Shown one piece after another: positions 1 through 6,546 of a stretch of 6,546 nucleotides of DNA. The position numbers and the translations under genes are program-made. The stretch comes from Bacteroidota bacterium. Its GTDB lineage: Bacteria; Bacteroidota; Bacteroidia; Bacteroidales; VadinHA17. Under the pieces are notes generated by a model that was not told where the DNA came from, made no database searches, and was given only the letters and a program-made list of their open reading frames with translations. The DNA lies in assembly GCA_016868515.1 (NCBI GenBank), contig VGGM01000094.1:1-6546 (forward strand), written 5' to 3'. The stretch's first letter is position 1; the number at the start of each line of letters is the position of its first letter.

Positions 1-93
1 ACAAAAGAATGAATTAAACCTGTTACCGGGACGAAGAAGAGGAAGCCGATAAGCCTTGCGAACCGGTGCGTAAACAATACAAAAAACAAAAAT

Positions 94-447
94 ATGAAGA
101 GAAAACTAATCATACCAATTGTGCTCTGCCTCTTTGCCGGGCTTACACTGTTCAATATCGGTCTCGCCAACAGACCCGTCAGCACCGACACTACCCTCGA
201 CCTTATCTCAGTCATGGTAAAAGCGTTTGATGAGGGTGAGGGTGGAGAGCCTGGCAATCTTGAATGCAGATGCGTTAAATGCCCTAATGAGGAATTTGGA
301 TGCTATAGCTATGACTATTTCTGGACCACATGCAAGAGTAATATAGGATATGTGGGCTCTCAACCATGTAATGGATATGGAAGAGGATGGGCTGAGGAGC
401 ACGTAGTTAACTGCCCGCCTAACAAATGCGGGAATGAAGCTTTCTAG
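94..447 (+). CDS. Secreted cysteine-rich peptide precursor, NVEALA-like
   Basis: A 117-aa protein. Residues 1-25 form a typical Sec signal peptide (basic MKRK, a hydrophobic core, and a likely cut after GLA at residues 23-25). The exported part begins with a Ser/Thr/Asp stretch, then an ISVMVKAF segment (38-45) followed by a DEGEGG run (46-51). This layout resembles the Bacteroidota NVEALA-type small secreted proteins, in which a short NVEALA-like motif follows the leader; here the motif is degenerate. The rest is Cys-rich: C58, C60, C63, C70, C80, C92, C107 and C112, eight in all, with a CxCxxC cluster first. An even number suits four disulfides or metal binding. The ATG sits behind an A-rich leader with no Shine-Dalgarno sequence, as is usual in this phylum. 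It is followed by a hairpin and three propeller lipoprotein genes; genes of this kind often neighbour one another in Bacteroidota. The gene is real with good confidence, the family is moderately sure, and the function is unknown (an exported signal, toxin or surface ligand are all guesses). Confidence 0.72.
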   Translation: MKRKLIIPIVLCLFAGLTLFNIGLANRPVSTDTTLDLISVMVKAFDEGEGGEPGNLECRCVKCPNEEFGCYSYDYFWTTCKSNIGYVGSQPCNGYGRGWAEEHVVNCPPNKCGNEAF

Positions 448-487
448 TCACAGTAGTGAAGGTATAAGAAATATATATACTTGAATA

Positions 488-526
488 CGAGAAACGTTGC
501 CTGTTAATTTAGTGCAACGCTTCTCG
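488..526 (+). terminator. Hairpin-forming inverted repeat between the peptide gene and the first propeller gene
   Basis: The arm cGAGAAACGTTGC (488-500) pairs with GCAACGCTTCTCg (514-526), leaving a 13-nt loop. The 13-bp arms have a single mismatch, at the A of 494 opposite the C of 520. The structure begins 40 bp after the peptide stop codon. It is not followed by a T-tract (TGTTCAAAAAC comes next), so it is not a classical intrinsic terminator. It could act as a partial terminator, an attenuator, or a 3' stabiliser giving more peptide than lipoprotein mRNA. The inverted repeat is certain; its role is inferred. Confidence 0.45.
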
Positions 527-564
527 TGTTCAAAAACAAAAAAGATACTAAAACAACCAAGCAA

Positions 565-1575
565 ATGAGCATTCAAAAGATTACAGTAATCCTGGCTTCA
601 ATGATCCTCACCGGGTGTCGTAGTGAAAAACCGTTCATCGAAACCTTTGAATTGAAAAATGAGGTTTCTTTTCGCCTTCTGAGTCATGTTCCAGCTCTGA
701 TTCTTACTCATCCAATAAGAATGATCGTCTTAGATGATCAATTCATTATTGCTGATTTTGAGGGAGATACTCTGTTTACTTTTATTAATAAAAAGGGAGA
801 GTCATTTAGGTTTGGTATTCAGGGTAGAGGGCCTGGTGAGTATGTTGATGGTTATGGTCTCGCCATTTTATCAGACTCATCATTCATTATTAGCGATCGA
901 GTCTTAAAACGAATATCATTTTACAAGATAGCCTCTGAAAAGGTATTGAAATACAATGAGGTTAGTGTTCCAATGGCATACAACATCTACCCCTATGATG
1001 AGAATCTTATGGTAACAAATGGACAGGAACCATTTGATAAGAACTATGGCGTACTTGACTTATTACGAGACACAGCCTTTTCATATATAGATTTCCCATT
1101 ATCAACGACAAATGATGAAATCCCGGAATTTGCCAAACAACGAATGTTTTACAGTCATATTGTAAAGAAACCTGGTTCCAACCGATTCGTTTCATTTAAA
1201 GCATCGCAATTGATAGTAGATGTCATGGATCTTAATCATGAAGAGCTCGTCCTTGTAGACCGAAGAGTATTTGCCCAGTTTAAATGGGATAAAGACGGGA
1301 ATCGTTACAGTCCACAAAGTAACGAATCTCTTAACGCAATTACCGGTTCCAGAATTACAGGATCAATATCAAATATCTTTATATGCTACCAAGATTTGTC
1401 ACGTGAGGATAAAAGTTGGAATCTTCTTACTTTTACATGGGAAGGGATACCTCAAAACCGTTATGAGTTGCCATTTATACCTTACTGCATTTTCTCGACG
1501 GCAGATGGAACCCTATATTGTATTACCACTGTTGAGATGGAATACCGAATTGTTGAAGTTCGGCTGGATAAATGA
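565..1575 (+). CDS. 6-bladed beta-propeller lipoprotein (TolB-like / BF3164-like)
   Basis: From the ATG at 565 this is a 336-aa putative lipoprotein. A short signal peptide ends in the lipobox LTGC, so Cys18 would be lipidated. The mature protein shows the hallmarks of Bacteroidota TolB-like 6-bladed beta-propellers: beta-rich repeats, a blade with FINKKGESFRFGIQ leading into GRGPGEY (87-93), and a C-terminal LLTFTWEGIPQNRYELP segment (287-303) matching the 'FDWdGnpv' blade of the family. Length is normal for the family. An in-frame GTG at 526 would add 13 residues (MFKNKKDTKTTKQ) and a more basic n-region, but it overlaps the hairpin arm; I prefer the ATG because it gives a compact lipoprotein signal and clears the hairpin. 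No enzymatic residues are evident. The role is probably binding at the envelope; the ligand is unknown. It lies downstream of the Cys-rich peptide gene and 56 bp before the next propeller gene. Confidence 0.82.
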   Translation: MSIQKITVILASMILTGCRSEKPFIETFELKNEVSFRLLSHVPALILTHPIRMIVLDDQFIIADFEGDTLFTFINKKGESFRFGIQGRGPGEYVDGYGLAILSDSSFIISDRVLKRISFYKIASEKVLKYNEVSVPMAYNIYPYDENLMVTNGQEPFDKNYGVLDLLRDTAFSYIDFPLSTTNDEIPEFAKQRMFYSHIVKKPGSNRFVSFKASQLIVDVMDLNHEELVLVDRRVFAQFKWDKDGNRYSPQSNESLNAITGSRITGSISNIFICYQDLSREDKSWNLLTFTWEGIPQNRYELPFIPYCIFSTADGTLYCITTVEMEYRIVEVRLDK

Positions 1576-1631
1576 ATGGTATAGACAACCAGCATTTGTA
1601 AATTGGTAATCTTATATAACTTAAATATTTC

Positions 1632-2888
1632 ATGTTAGTTCCATGTATTCTTATAGATGGTCAGAGAATCGCACATTACCTGAGTAAGAAAAGTAATAAA
1701 TATATTCTTCAGTTCATCATTATTGGTGCTACTCTAATCACTTGTTGTGATTCAGAGCTGCCACTATTTCACATAGATCAGAAGACAGGTTTTATATCCT
1801 GGAATATCGACAGAGTTCGTGAAACCCGCGACTTGCCTCTCAGCATGATAGCAGAAGAGTCGAAGGTCCTTGTTATTCCATCCGTACGCTTTGCACCATT
1901 AGTTGCTGCCAACATTAGTGAGATTTTCATCTCCTCCAGCTTCATGTTACTTATTCCCAGTTATGAGATTAAGACACCTCCTCTTCTCTTTAACCATAAT
2001 GGCGACTTAATCACACATTGCAATCCTGGTGACGAAACATACAAGGTACTAAATGCCGTCATTAACGATCATGACAGTACAATCATAATGCTGACGGAAG
2101 GGCTGCATTGGTACTCATACCATATTCCCGCTAACAATGCATCTGAACATAATCATCTCCATGGCGAAGAGTCGCTGGTGTTTTTGGATAGCGAAAAGTT
2201 TATCCTATCATCACACTATGAGAATAAGTACTGGATTGAATCAGGCTCATTATATTCACAGCATCGGCGAAATATAATAACACGGGAGGGTAAGGATCCG
2301 CTCAATTATGTCTACCGGGCCGATTTTCTGAAAAGAGAAAACAAAGTCATTGTATCTACCCCATTTATAAACGATACAGTATACCTATTTGACCATGTAA
2401 ACCACACATTAATACCTCTTGTAGGTTTTTTCTCCAAGCCATCAAAGACCGGGACAAATATGAATACCGGAGTAATCCCCGATATCGCTGCTCTGGAAGA
2501 AAGATATATACATCGTTATTACAGAACGTTCGTTCTATATTGTCAGGATAGATACCTTCTTGAATTATCCTGGCAACAAGCAACAGAATATCTGTTCTTC
2601 AACCAAAGTACAAGAGAAGGATTCAGAACTACCAGGCTCACCGACGATTTCCGGGGAGGTATCAGCTTTGAACTGTCTGCTCTCATGCGAAACCTACCAA
2701 ATTGGGGATTTAAAGGGAATAGTGACTACCTTGTATACTGGTTTTCGAAGAAAGAGATGGAGAAGAGGCACTCCGACCGGTTAAGGGACACGGACAACAA
2801 TTCAGAACACCTTCAGTCTTTGAGGAGATTAATGTCTGAATGTGATGACAACGACCTGATAGTTTTCATTAACAAACTCAAGATGTGA
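1632..2888 (+). CDS. Diverged 6-bladed beta-propeller-like lipoprotein
   Basis: A 418-aa protein. The N-terminus is odd: 18 residues precede a basic KKSNK stretch and a hydrophobic core (24-36) that ends in ITCC (36-39). One of the two cysteines is probably the lipidation site, but neither context is a canonical lipobox (T or C at -1). No other ATG, GTG or TTG lies in frame between 1632 and this segment. The body fits the propeller family weakly: an NISEIFISSSFMLLIPSYE strand pair, then FNHNGDLI (120-127), where relatives have 'FDknGkFi', then NPGDETY (131-137) in place of GRGPGEY. The C-terminus, LRRLMSECDDNDLIVFINKLKM split over 397-418, resembles the 'DDNPVLvi.KlK' tail common in Bacteroidota propeller lipoproteins. 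It sits between two clearer paralogues on the same strand, which supports the assignment. Function and ligand are unknown. The coding call is firm; the family call is moderate. Confidence 0.65.
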   Translation: MLVPCILIDGQRIAHYLSKKSNKYILQFIIIGATLITCCDSELPLFHIDQKTGFISWNIDRVRETRDLPLSMIAEESKVLVIPSVRFAPLVAANISEIFISSSFMLLIPSYEIKTPPLLFNHNGDLITHCNPGDETYKVLNAVINDHDSTIIMLTEGLHWYSYHIPANNASEHNHLHGEESLVFLDSEKFILSSHYENKYWIESGSLYSQHRRNIITREGKDPLNYVYRADFLKRENKVIVSTPFINDTVYLFDHVNHTLIPLVGFFSKPSKTGTNMNTGVIPDIAALEERYIHRYYRTFVLYCQDRYLLELSWQQATEYLFFNQSTREGFRTTRLTDDFRGGISFELSALMRNLPNWGFKGNSDYLVYWFSKKEMEKRHSDRLRDTDNNSEHLQSLRRLMSECDDNDLIVFINKLKM

Positions 2889-2956
2889 CCTTCTATTTCT
2901 TCAATTTCAGTTTTGAAATCTACTATCATATCGAATAGTAATAAAGACCCATTATA

Positions 2957-4024
2957 ATGAAAACACCATCCCTTATCCTCTTTGTTCTGATCTTTCTGGT
3001 TCTCATCTCCTGTAAAAGTCCGTCAGTGCATTATTCTGATTTTCAAACTACAAAAAACATTCAGTTTGATGAGCACAAGGTCTCAATATTGCTTGGAATG
3101 CCCATGGATATGCTGGTAGTGAATGACCTTGTAATAGTTTTGGACCAACAGACAGATATGTTCTTTCATCTGTTTTCCATTGACAGCTTTAACCATCTTG
3201 GCAGTTTTATAAGAAAAGGAAGGGGGCCGGGTGAGGAGGTATTTATCAGTCCGTTTTTTAAGATACACGCCGATGATGAGATTATATATCAGAGCGAAAG
3301 TGATTTGAAGGTTGCAAGAATCTTTTTATCTGGTGATTCAGCCAATATGGTCATTCTTAGAAAAATTGATCTGCCGGCTGCAATGCGTGAAGGGGTGGAT
3401 TTCTTTCTGGTTAACAACAAAATATTTACTTCCAACTATCTTGATACCGCTTCAAGGGATTTCTCTGTTTATGATATGGAAACCGGACAGATGTCTGAGT
3501 GGGGAGAATCATACTTTTTCTCTGACAAGAGTATCCCACAGTATATGCTGGCTTTTAATAATGCAAAACTTACAACAGTCAATTCAAAGGAGAACCTGAT
3601 AGCATCAGTATTTAACCAATTCCCATTGCTCAGGATATATTCTCTCGAAACCGAACAGCTGATTGCACAGCTGCAAATGTCTGATGCTTCACATAACCGG
3701 GAAGTAATGTTGACAGGACAGGGCCAGCCCGGAACCGGGGGAAAGATTAGTTATTATCACCATGTCAGCTCAACTGACGATTATATTTATGGCCTTTATG
3801 GCGGGTTCTCGGTTATGGATCGTTTTAAGGAGGGAGAAGAGCCCTTCTATTATGACTGGTCAGAAGAGGTACATATATGGAAATGGGATGGAACTCCCGT
3901 AATGAAGCTCAGATTTAACAGAGCCGTTTCGTCGTTTGATGTCACCCCCGACAATAAAAAAATTATTGCCACTTCGATTGTCGACACGGATAAGCTGTTT
4001 GAGGCTGTAATTCCGTGGGATTAG
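2957..4024 (+). CDS. 6-bladed beta-propeller lipoprotein (TolB-like / BF3164-like)
   Basis: A 355-aa protein with a textbook lipoprotein signal: MK, a long hydrophobic stretch (5-17) and the lipobox LISC with Cys19. The propeller signature GRGPGEE is at 88-94, after a strand reading FSIDSFNHLGSFIRK. The late blade VHIWKWDGTPVMKLRF (305-320) matches the family's 'i.vFdWdGtPv.ky.l' element, and the protein ends with a strand containing KLFEAVIPWD. Length is typical. It is a paralogue of the gene at 565-1575 by shared motifs and order, although they look well diverged. It starts 68 bp after the preceding propeller gene and ends 68 bp from the convergent folK, so it is the last gene of the accessory block. 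Expected location is the periplasm or outer membrane. No catalytic signature is visible and the ligand is unknown. Confidence 0.85.
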   Translation: MKTPSLILFVLIFLVLISCKSPSVHYSDFQTTKNIQFDEHKVSILLGMPMDMLVVNDLVIVLDQQTDMFFHLFSIDSFNHLGSFIRKGRGPGEEVFISPFFKIHADDEIIYQSESDLKVARIFLSGDSANMVILRKIDLPAAMREGVDFFLVNNKIFTSNYLDTASRDFSVYDMETGQMSEWGESYFFSDKSIPQYMLAFNNAKLTTVNSKENLIASVFNQFPLLRIYSLETEQLIAQLQMSDASHNREVMLTGQGQPGTGGKISYYHHVSSTDDYIYGLYGGFSVMDRFKEGEEPFYYDWSEEVHIWKWDGTPVMKLRFNRAVSSFDVTPDNKKIIATSIVDTDKLFEAVIPWD

Positions 4025-4092
4025 TTATAATCCGTCGGGTGCAAAACCCAACCCTGGCAATCTCACTTCTGATATATCATAAACAGGGTGTG

Positions 4093-4587
4093 TCATGGTT
4101 GAATTTTCTTCACCGGCAGTTCATCAGTACATTCTGAAAGCATTTGTGATACCGGCCGGCTGTTTACAGGATGTATCTTCCCGGGCATCAGCTCTGCCAG
4201 GGGTTCAAGAACAAACCTACGTTCAGCCAGCCGTGGATGCGGTATAACAAGCCCTCCTTCATTTATCACACGGTCGCCGTAAAACAGAATATCTATATCG
4301 ATCACCCTCGACTCATAACCCTCGACACCAAGGCTCCTCACCCTACCCATGGAGGTCTCAATGTCGGCAATCACCGTCATCAGCCCCGCCGGCTCCAGAA
4401 AGGTACGGTAAACAGCTACCAAATTGTAGAAGGAATTCTCAGCCCTGAAGCCCCACGGCTCTGTCTCATAAATCCGCGACACAGCCACCCGCTCAAGCCC
4501 CGATTCTTCAAGCAGCAGCAGAGCCCCGCAGAGATTAGCTGCCCTGTCGCCCATATTGCTGCCGAGCGATAATACCACCTCTTCCAT
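4093..4587 (-). CDS. folK: 2-amino-4-hydroxy-6-hydroxymethyldihydropteridine diphosphokinase (HPPK)
   Basis: FolK transfers pyrophosphate from ATP to 6-hydroxymethyl-7,8-dihydropterin, giving the pterin substrate for dihydropteroate synthase in cytoplasmic folate synthesis. The 164-aa protein is close to the usual length of about 160 aa and carries the family landmarks in order: VLSLGSNMGDR (5-15), YETEPWGF (40-47) at the pterin pocket, FYNLV (53-57) with the conserved Asn55, the signature SRVIDIDILFYGD (93-105) whose Asp97 and Asp99 match the two Mg-binding aspartates of the E. coli enzyme, and IPHPRLAERRFVLEPLAEL (115-133) with the conserved His and Arg residues. The ATG at 4587 is the natural start because the SLGSNMGDR motif follows within a few residues. 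It is transcribed divergently from sppA across 61 bp and converges on the last propeller gene. It appears complete and functional. Confidence 0.96.
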   Translation of the reverse strand: MEEVVLSLGSNMGDRAANLCGALLLLEESGLERVAVSRIYETEPWGFRAENSFYNLVAVYRTFLEPAGLMTVIADIETSMGRVRSLGVEGYESRVIDIDILFYGDRVINEGGLVIPHPRLAERRFVLEPLAELMPGKIHPVNSRPVSQMLSECTDELPVKKIQP

Positions 4588-4611
4588 ATGGTGTGAATAT
4601 ACTCTTTTTCG

Positions 4612-4619
4612 TATCTTTA
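4612..4619 (+). promoter_or_regulatory. Possible Bacteroidota-type -7 element ahead of sppA
   Basis: TATCTTTA matches the Bacteroidota sigma -7 consensus TAnnTTTG at all defined positions but the last. It lies 29 bp upstream of the sppA ATG, inside the folK-sppA divergent gap. I see no good TTTG-type -33 element at the expected 19-21 bp spacing, so the call rests on one half-site. It would drive sppA and probably lpxK. Confidence 0.33.
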
Positions 4620-4648
4620 TCGCCCTTTAACCCCCAAAGAAAAACAAT

Positions 4649-6418
4649 ATGAAGAATTTTCTTACCACCGTGCTGGCCGTGATAACCGGCATCATTCTCA
4701 CATCAATAGTTTTCTTCTTCTTTATGCTGATAATGATCGGCGTTATGGTATCGTCGGGCAGCAAACCGGTTACCGTGGCCTCAAACTCGGTGCTGGTACT
4801 GAAATCGGGAACACAGATCCCCGACCGCGGTAACCCCAACCCCACATTCACCTTCGACATAATGAACATGTCGCTGGCTCCCTCCGTGGGACTGAACGAC
4901 ATACTCGCCAACCTCGAAAAGGCAGCAGATGATCCGAAAATCAAGGGCGTTGTGATTGAAACAGGGCTCCTCCCGTCGGGCTGGGCAACCGCGTCGGAAA
5001 TACACAACGCACTTCTCAGGTTCCGCGAAAGCGGCAAATTCGTAATATCATACACCGACTACCTCCTTCCCCAGGAGGGGTACTTCATATCGTCGGCCGC
5101 CGGCAGCATTTTCCTCAACCCCCAGGCGTCCATCGAATTACAGGGAATGAGCGCCGAGGTGATGTTCTACAAAAAAGCCCTCGAAAAAATTGGCGTCGAC
5201 GTGCAGGTAATACGTCACGGCAGGTTCAAGGGTGCGGTGGAACCGTTTATGCTCGACCGGCTCAGCGACGAGAACAGGATGCAGATAGCCTCATTTACCG
5301 GGTCGGTATGGAATAGCGTGGTTTCATCAATTTCAGCCGCCAGAGGCATCGATGCCGCGGAAATAAACCGCATTGCCGACCAGATGCTGGCCATGGACCC
5401 GGCTGAGGCGCTGAAGCTGAAACTTGTTGACGGACTGATATACAGGGATTCACTCCTCGACACTCTCAGGGCACTGTGCGGTCTTGAACCCGATGCCGAT
5501 GTGAAAACAGTATCGATGTCAAAATACTCTAAAGTCCCCTCCACAATAAAACACCCGGTACACAAGGAGAAAATTGCTGTTATTTATGCATCGGGTTCAA
5601 TTGTTATGGGTAAGGGAACCGACAGCAACATAGGAGGCAACAGCTACGCCGAAGCAATTCGCGGGGCCCGCCTCGATACCACCATTAAGGCCATTGTACT
5701 CAGGGTTAACAGTCCCGGAGGTAACGCCATCGCTTCGGAACTTATCTGGCGGGAGGCCGACCTGGCCCGCCAGGTTAAGCCTGTTGTGGTATCGATGGGT
5801 AACTATGCTGCATCGGGGGGATATTATATAGCAGCACCGGCAACCAAAATTGTATGCAACCCCACAACAATAACAGGCTCAATAGGTGTGTTCGGGCTGA
5901 TCCCCAATGCCGGAAAGCTGATGAACGAAAAGCTTGGCATAACCACCGAAGTGGTTCGTACCAACCAGCATTCCGATGCACCCTCACTGTCACGCCCCCT
6001 CACAAGCTACGAGGCACAGGTTATCCAGGCAAGCGTTGAGCGAACCTATGATACTTTTGTCGGGCACGTGGCCGCCGGAAGAAATATGACCGCCGAAGCT
6101 GTCGACAAGATAGGTGAAGGGCGGGTATGGAGCGGCACCGAAGCACTTCAGACAGGACTGGCCGATATGGCAGGGGGTCTGAAGGAGGCTGTCGCCGAAG
6201 CCGCATCGCTGGCCGGTATTGAAGAATACAGTACCATCGAGCTTCCGGAACTCATCGATCCGTACACCAAACTGATACAGGATCTCACCGGCGAGGCTGT
6301 TGTAAGATCGGTGCTGAAGGAGACGGGCTACCTTGCCGGATACCTTGAAAGCCTGAAGGAGTTAACCGGGCTGACGGGCATACAGGCACGCATGCCATTT
6401 TTCATTAACCTGCGGTAA
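4649..6418 (+). CDS. sppA: Signal peptide peptidase SppA, long (67K) form
   Basis: SppA is a membrane-anchored serine protease with a Ser/Lys dyad that degrades signal peptides released by signal peptidase. At 589 aa this is the duplicated, long form. An N-terminal transmembrane segment covers about residues 4-35 and faces the rest of the protein to the periplasm. The N-terminal protease-like half (about 45-275) holds the catalytic lysine in RHGRFKGAVEPF (Lys194). The C-terminal half (about 305-525) contains VNSPGG (353-358) and the nucleophile motif NYAASGGYYIA with Ser389, followed by TITGSIGVFG (407-416). The Lys-to-Ser spacing of 195 is close to the 200 of the E. coli enzyme (K209/S409). 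Both catalytic residues are present, so it should be active. The ATG follows an A-rich leader (AAAGAAAAACAAT) without a Shine-Dalgarno sequence. lpxK starts 7 bp after its stop codon, suggesting one transcript. Confidence 0.96.
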   Translation: MKNFLTTVLAVITGIILTSIVFFFFMLIMIGVMVSSGSKPVTVASNSVLVLKSGTQIPDRGNPNPTFTFDIMNMSLAPSVGLNDILANLEKAADDPKIKGVVIETGLLPSGWATASEIHNALLRFRESGKFVISYTDYLLPQEGYFISSAAGSIFLNPQASIELQGMSAEVMFYKKALEKIGVDVQVIRHGRFKGAVEPFMLDRLSDENRMQIASFTGSVWNSVVSSISAARGIDAAEINRIADQMLAMDPAEALKLKLVDGLIYRDSLLDTLRALCGLEPDADVKTVSMSKYSKVPSTIKHPVHKEKIAVIYASGSIVMGKGTDSNIGGNSYAEAIRGARLDTTIKAIVLRVNSPGGNAIASELIWREADLARQVKPVVVSMGNYAASGGYYIAAPATKIVCNPTTITGSIGVFGLIPNAGKLMNEKLGITTEVVRTNQHSDAPSLSRPLTSYEAQVIQASVERTYDTFVGHVAAGRNMTAEAVDKIGEGRVWSGTEALQTGLADMAGGLKEAVAEAASLAGIEEYSTIELPELIDPYTKLIQDLTGEAVVRSVLKETGYLAGYLESLKELTGLTGIQARMPFFINLR

Positions 6419-6425
6419 AACGGCA

Positions 6426-6546
6426 TTGAAACCCGGCTCAAAATATTATATCCTTTACCTGCCAGCCATGCTTTACGGGCTGGTTGTCGCGGTGCGTAAT
6501 TTTCTGTATAACAAGGGCATACTTCCTTCAAAAGAGTATGATATAC
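6426..6546 (+). CDS. lpxK: Tetraacyldisaccharide 4'-kinase LpxK, N-terminal part (cut by window end)
   Basis: LpxK phosphorylates the 4' position of the lipid A disaccharide precursor at the inner face of the inner membrane. Only the first 40 codons lie in the window. Residues 9-35 contain ILYLPAMLYGLVVAVRN and FLYNKGILPS, matching the family's N-terminal membrane helix ('LlPlSwLYGlv...R..lYd.g'). The Walker A motif would lie just past the window. The start is inferred to be TTG at 6426: it is the only start-like codon between the in-frame TGA at 6372 and the ATG at 6468, and starting at that ATG would cut into the conserved helix. The gene begins 7 bp after the sppA stop codon, so the two are probably co-transcribed. 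Confidence 0.85.
   Translation, partial: MKPGSKYYILYLPAMLYGLVVAVRNFLYNKGILPSKEYDI

Noticed and set aside
1..93. End of an upstream gene
   Set aside because: One frame is open to a TAA at 50-52 (16 codons, QKNELNLLPG then Arg-rich), which is too short to recognise or support as coding.
476..483. TATACTTG as a -7 element upstream of the first propeller gene
   Set aside because: One mismatch to TAnnTTTG in a TA-rich run, with no TTTG-like -33 element at the right distance; such matches are expected by chance in AT-rich DNA.
1271..1609. 112-codon open frame overlapping the 3' end of the first propeller gene
   Set aside because: It is in a different frame from a clear propeller domain, has no signal or motif, and runs on only by chance past the stop codon.
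1595..1624. TTTG (1595-1598) and TAACTTAA (1617-1624) as a promoter for the middle propeller gene
   Set aside because: The spacing of 18 bp is short of the usual 19-21, the -7 half matches only partly, and the transcript would begin almost at the start codon.
4037..4089. Terminator between the last propeller gene and folK
   Set aside because: GGGT(gcaaa)ACCC and the ACCCTG/CAGGGT pair (4051-4056 with 4084-4089, 27-nt loop) are short stems with no convincing T-tract on either strand.
4171..4572. 133-codon open frame on the + strand over folK
   Set aside because: It is antisense to folK, which carries full HPPK motifs; no family features are seen in the + strand translation.
4627..5055. 142-codon open frame on the - strand opposite the start of sppA
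   Set aside because: It lies wholly against the well-supported sppA coding sequence, has no recognisable domain, and is explained as a shadow frame of GC-rich coding DNA.

Overview
This 6.5 kb window looks like a chromosomal segment of a Bacteroidota, probably Bacteroidales, bacterium. Four things point there: several '6-bladed beta-propeller' lipoproteins carrying the GRGPGE signature, a small secreted peptide resembling the NVEALA-type precursors of this phylum, A-rich leaders without a Shine-Dalgarno sequence ahead of start codons, and the core order folK / sppA / lpxK. The genus cannot be fixed from the sequence.

Left part (about 94-4024, all on the + strand) is an AT-richer accessory block. 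It opens with a 117-aa precursor that has a clean signal peptide and eight cysteines in the exported part. Next comes a strong inverted repeat, which can form an RNA hairpin. Three consecutive genes for putative lipoproteins of about 336, 418 and 355 aa follow. The first and third are recognisable TolB-like/BF3164-like 6-bladed beta-propellers. The middle one is a more diverged relative whose glycine-rich signature has decayed to NPGDETY. The gaps are short (56 and 68 bp), so the propeller genes could be co-transcribed, perhaps with the peptide gene. Their biochemical function is not known; linkage to the peptide suggests, but does not show, a joint role at the cell surface.

Right part (about 4093-6546) is GC-richer core genome. 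folK (HPPK of folate synthesis) lies on the - strand and converges on the last propeller gene. Divergent from it, sppA (long-form signal peptide peptidase) and the first 40 codons of lpxK (lipid A 4'-kinase) lie on the + strand, only 7 bp apart, and probably form an operon that continues beyond the window.

The base composition and the type of gene both change at the convergent gap 4025-4092, which fits an accessory cassette set beside a conserved core locus. I see no tRNA, rRNA, transposase, CRISPR array or integrase. The first 93 bases hold no gene I can recognise, only the A-rich leader of the peptide gene.
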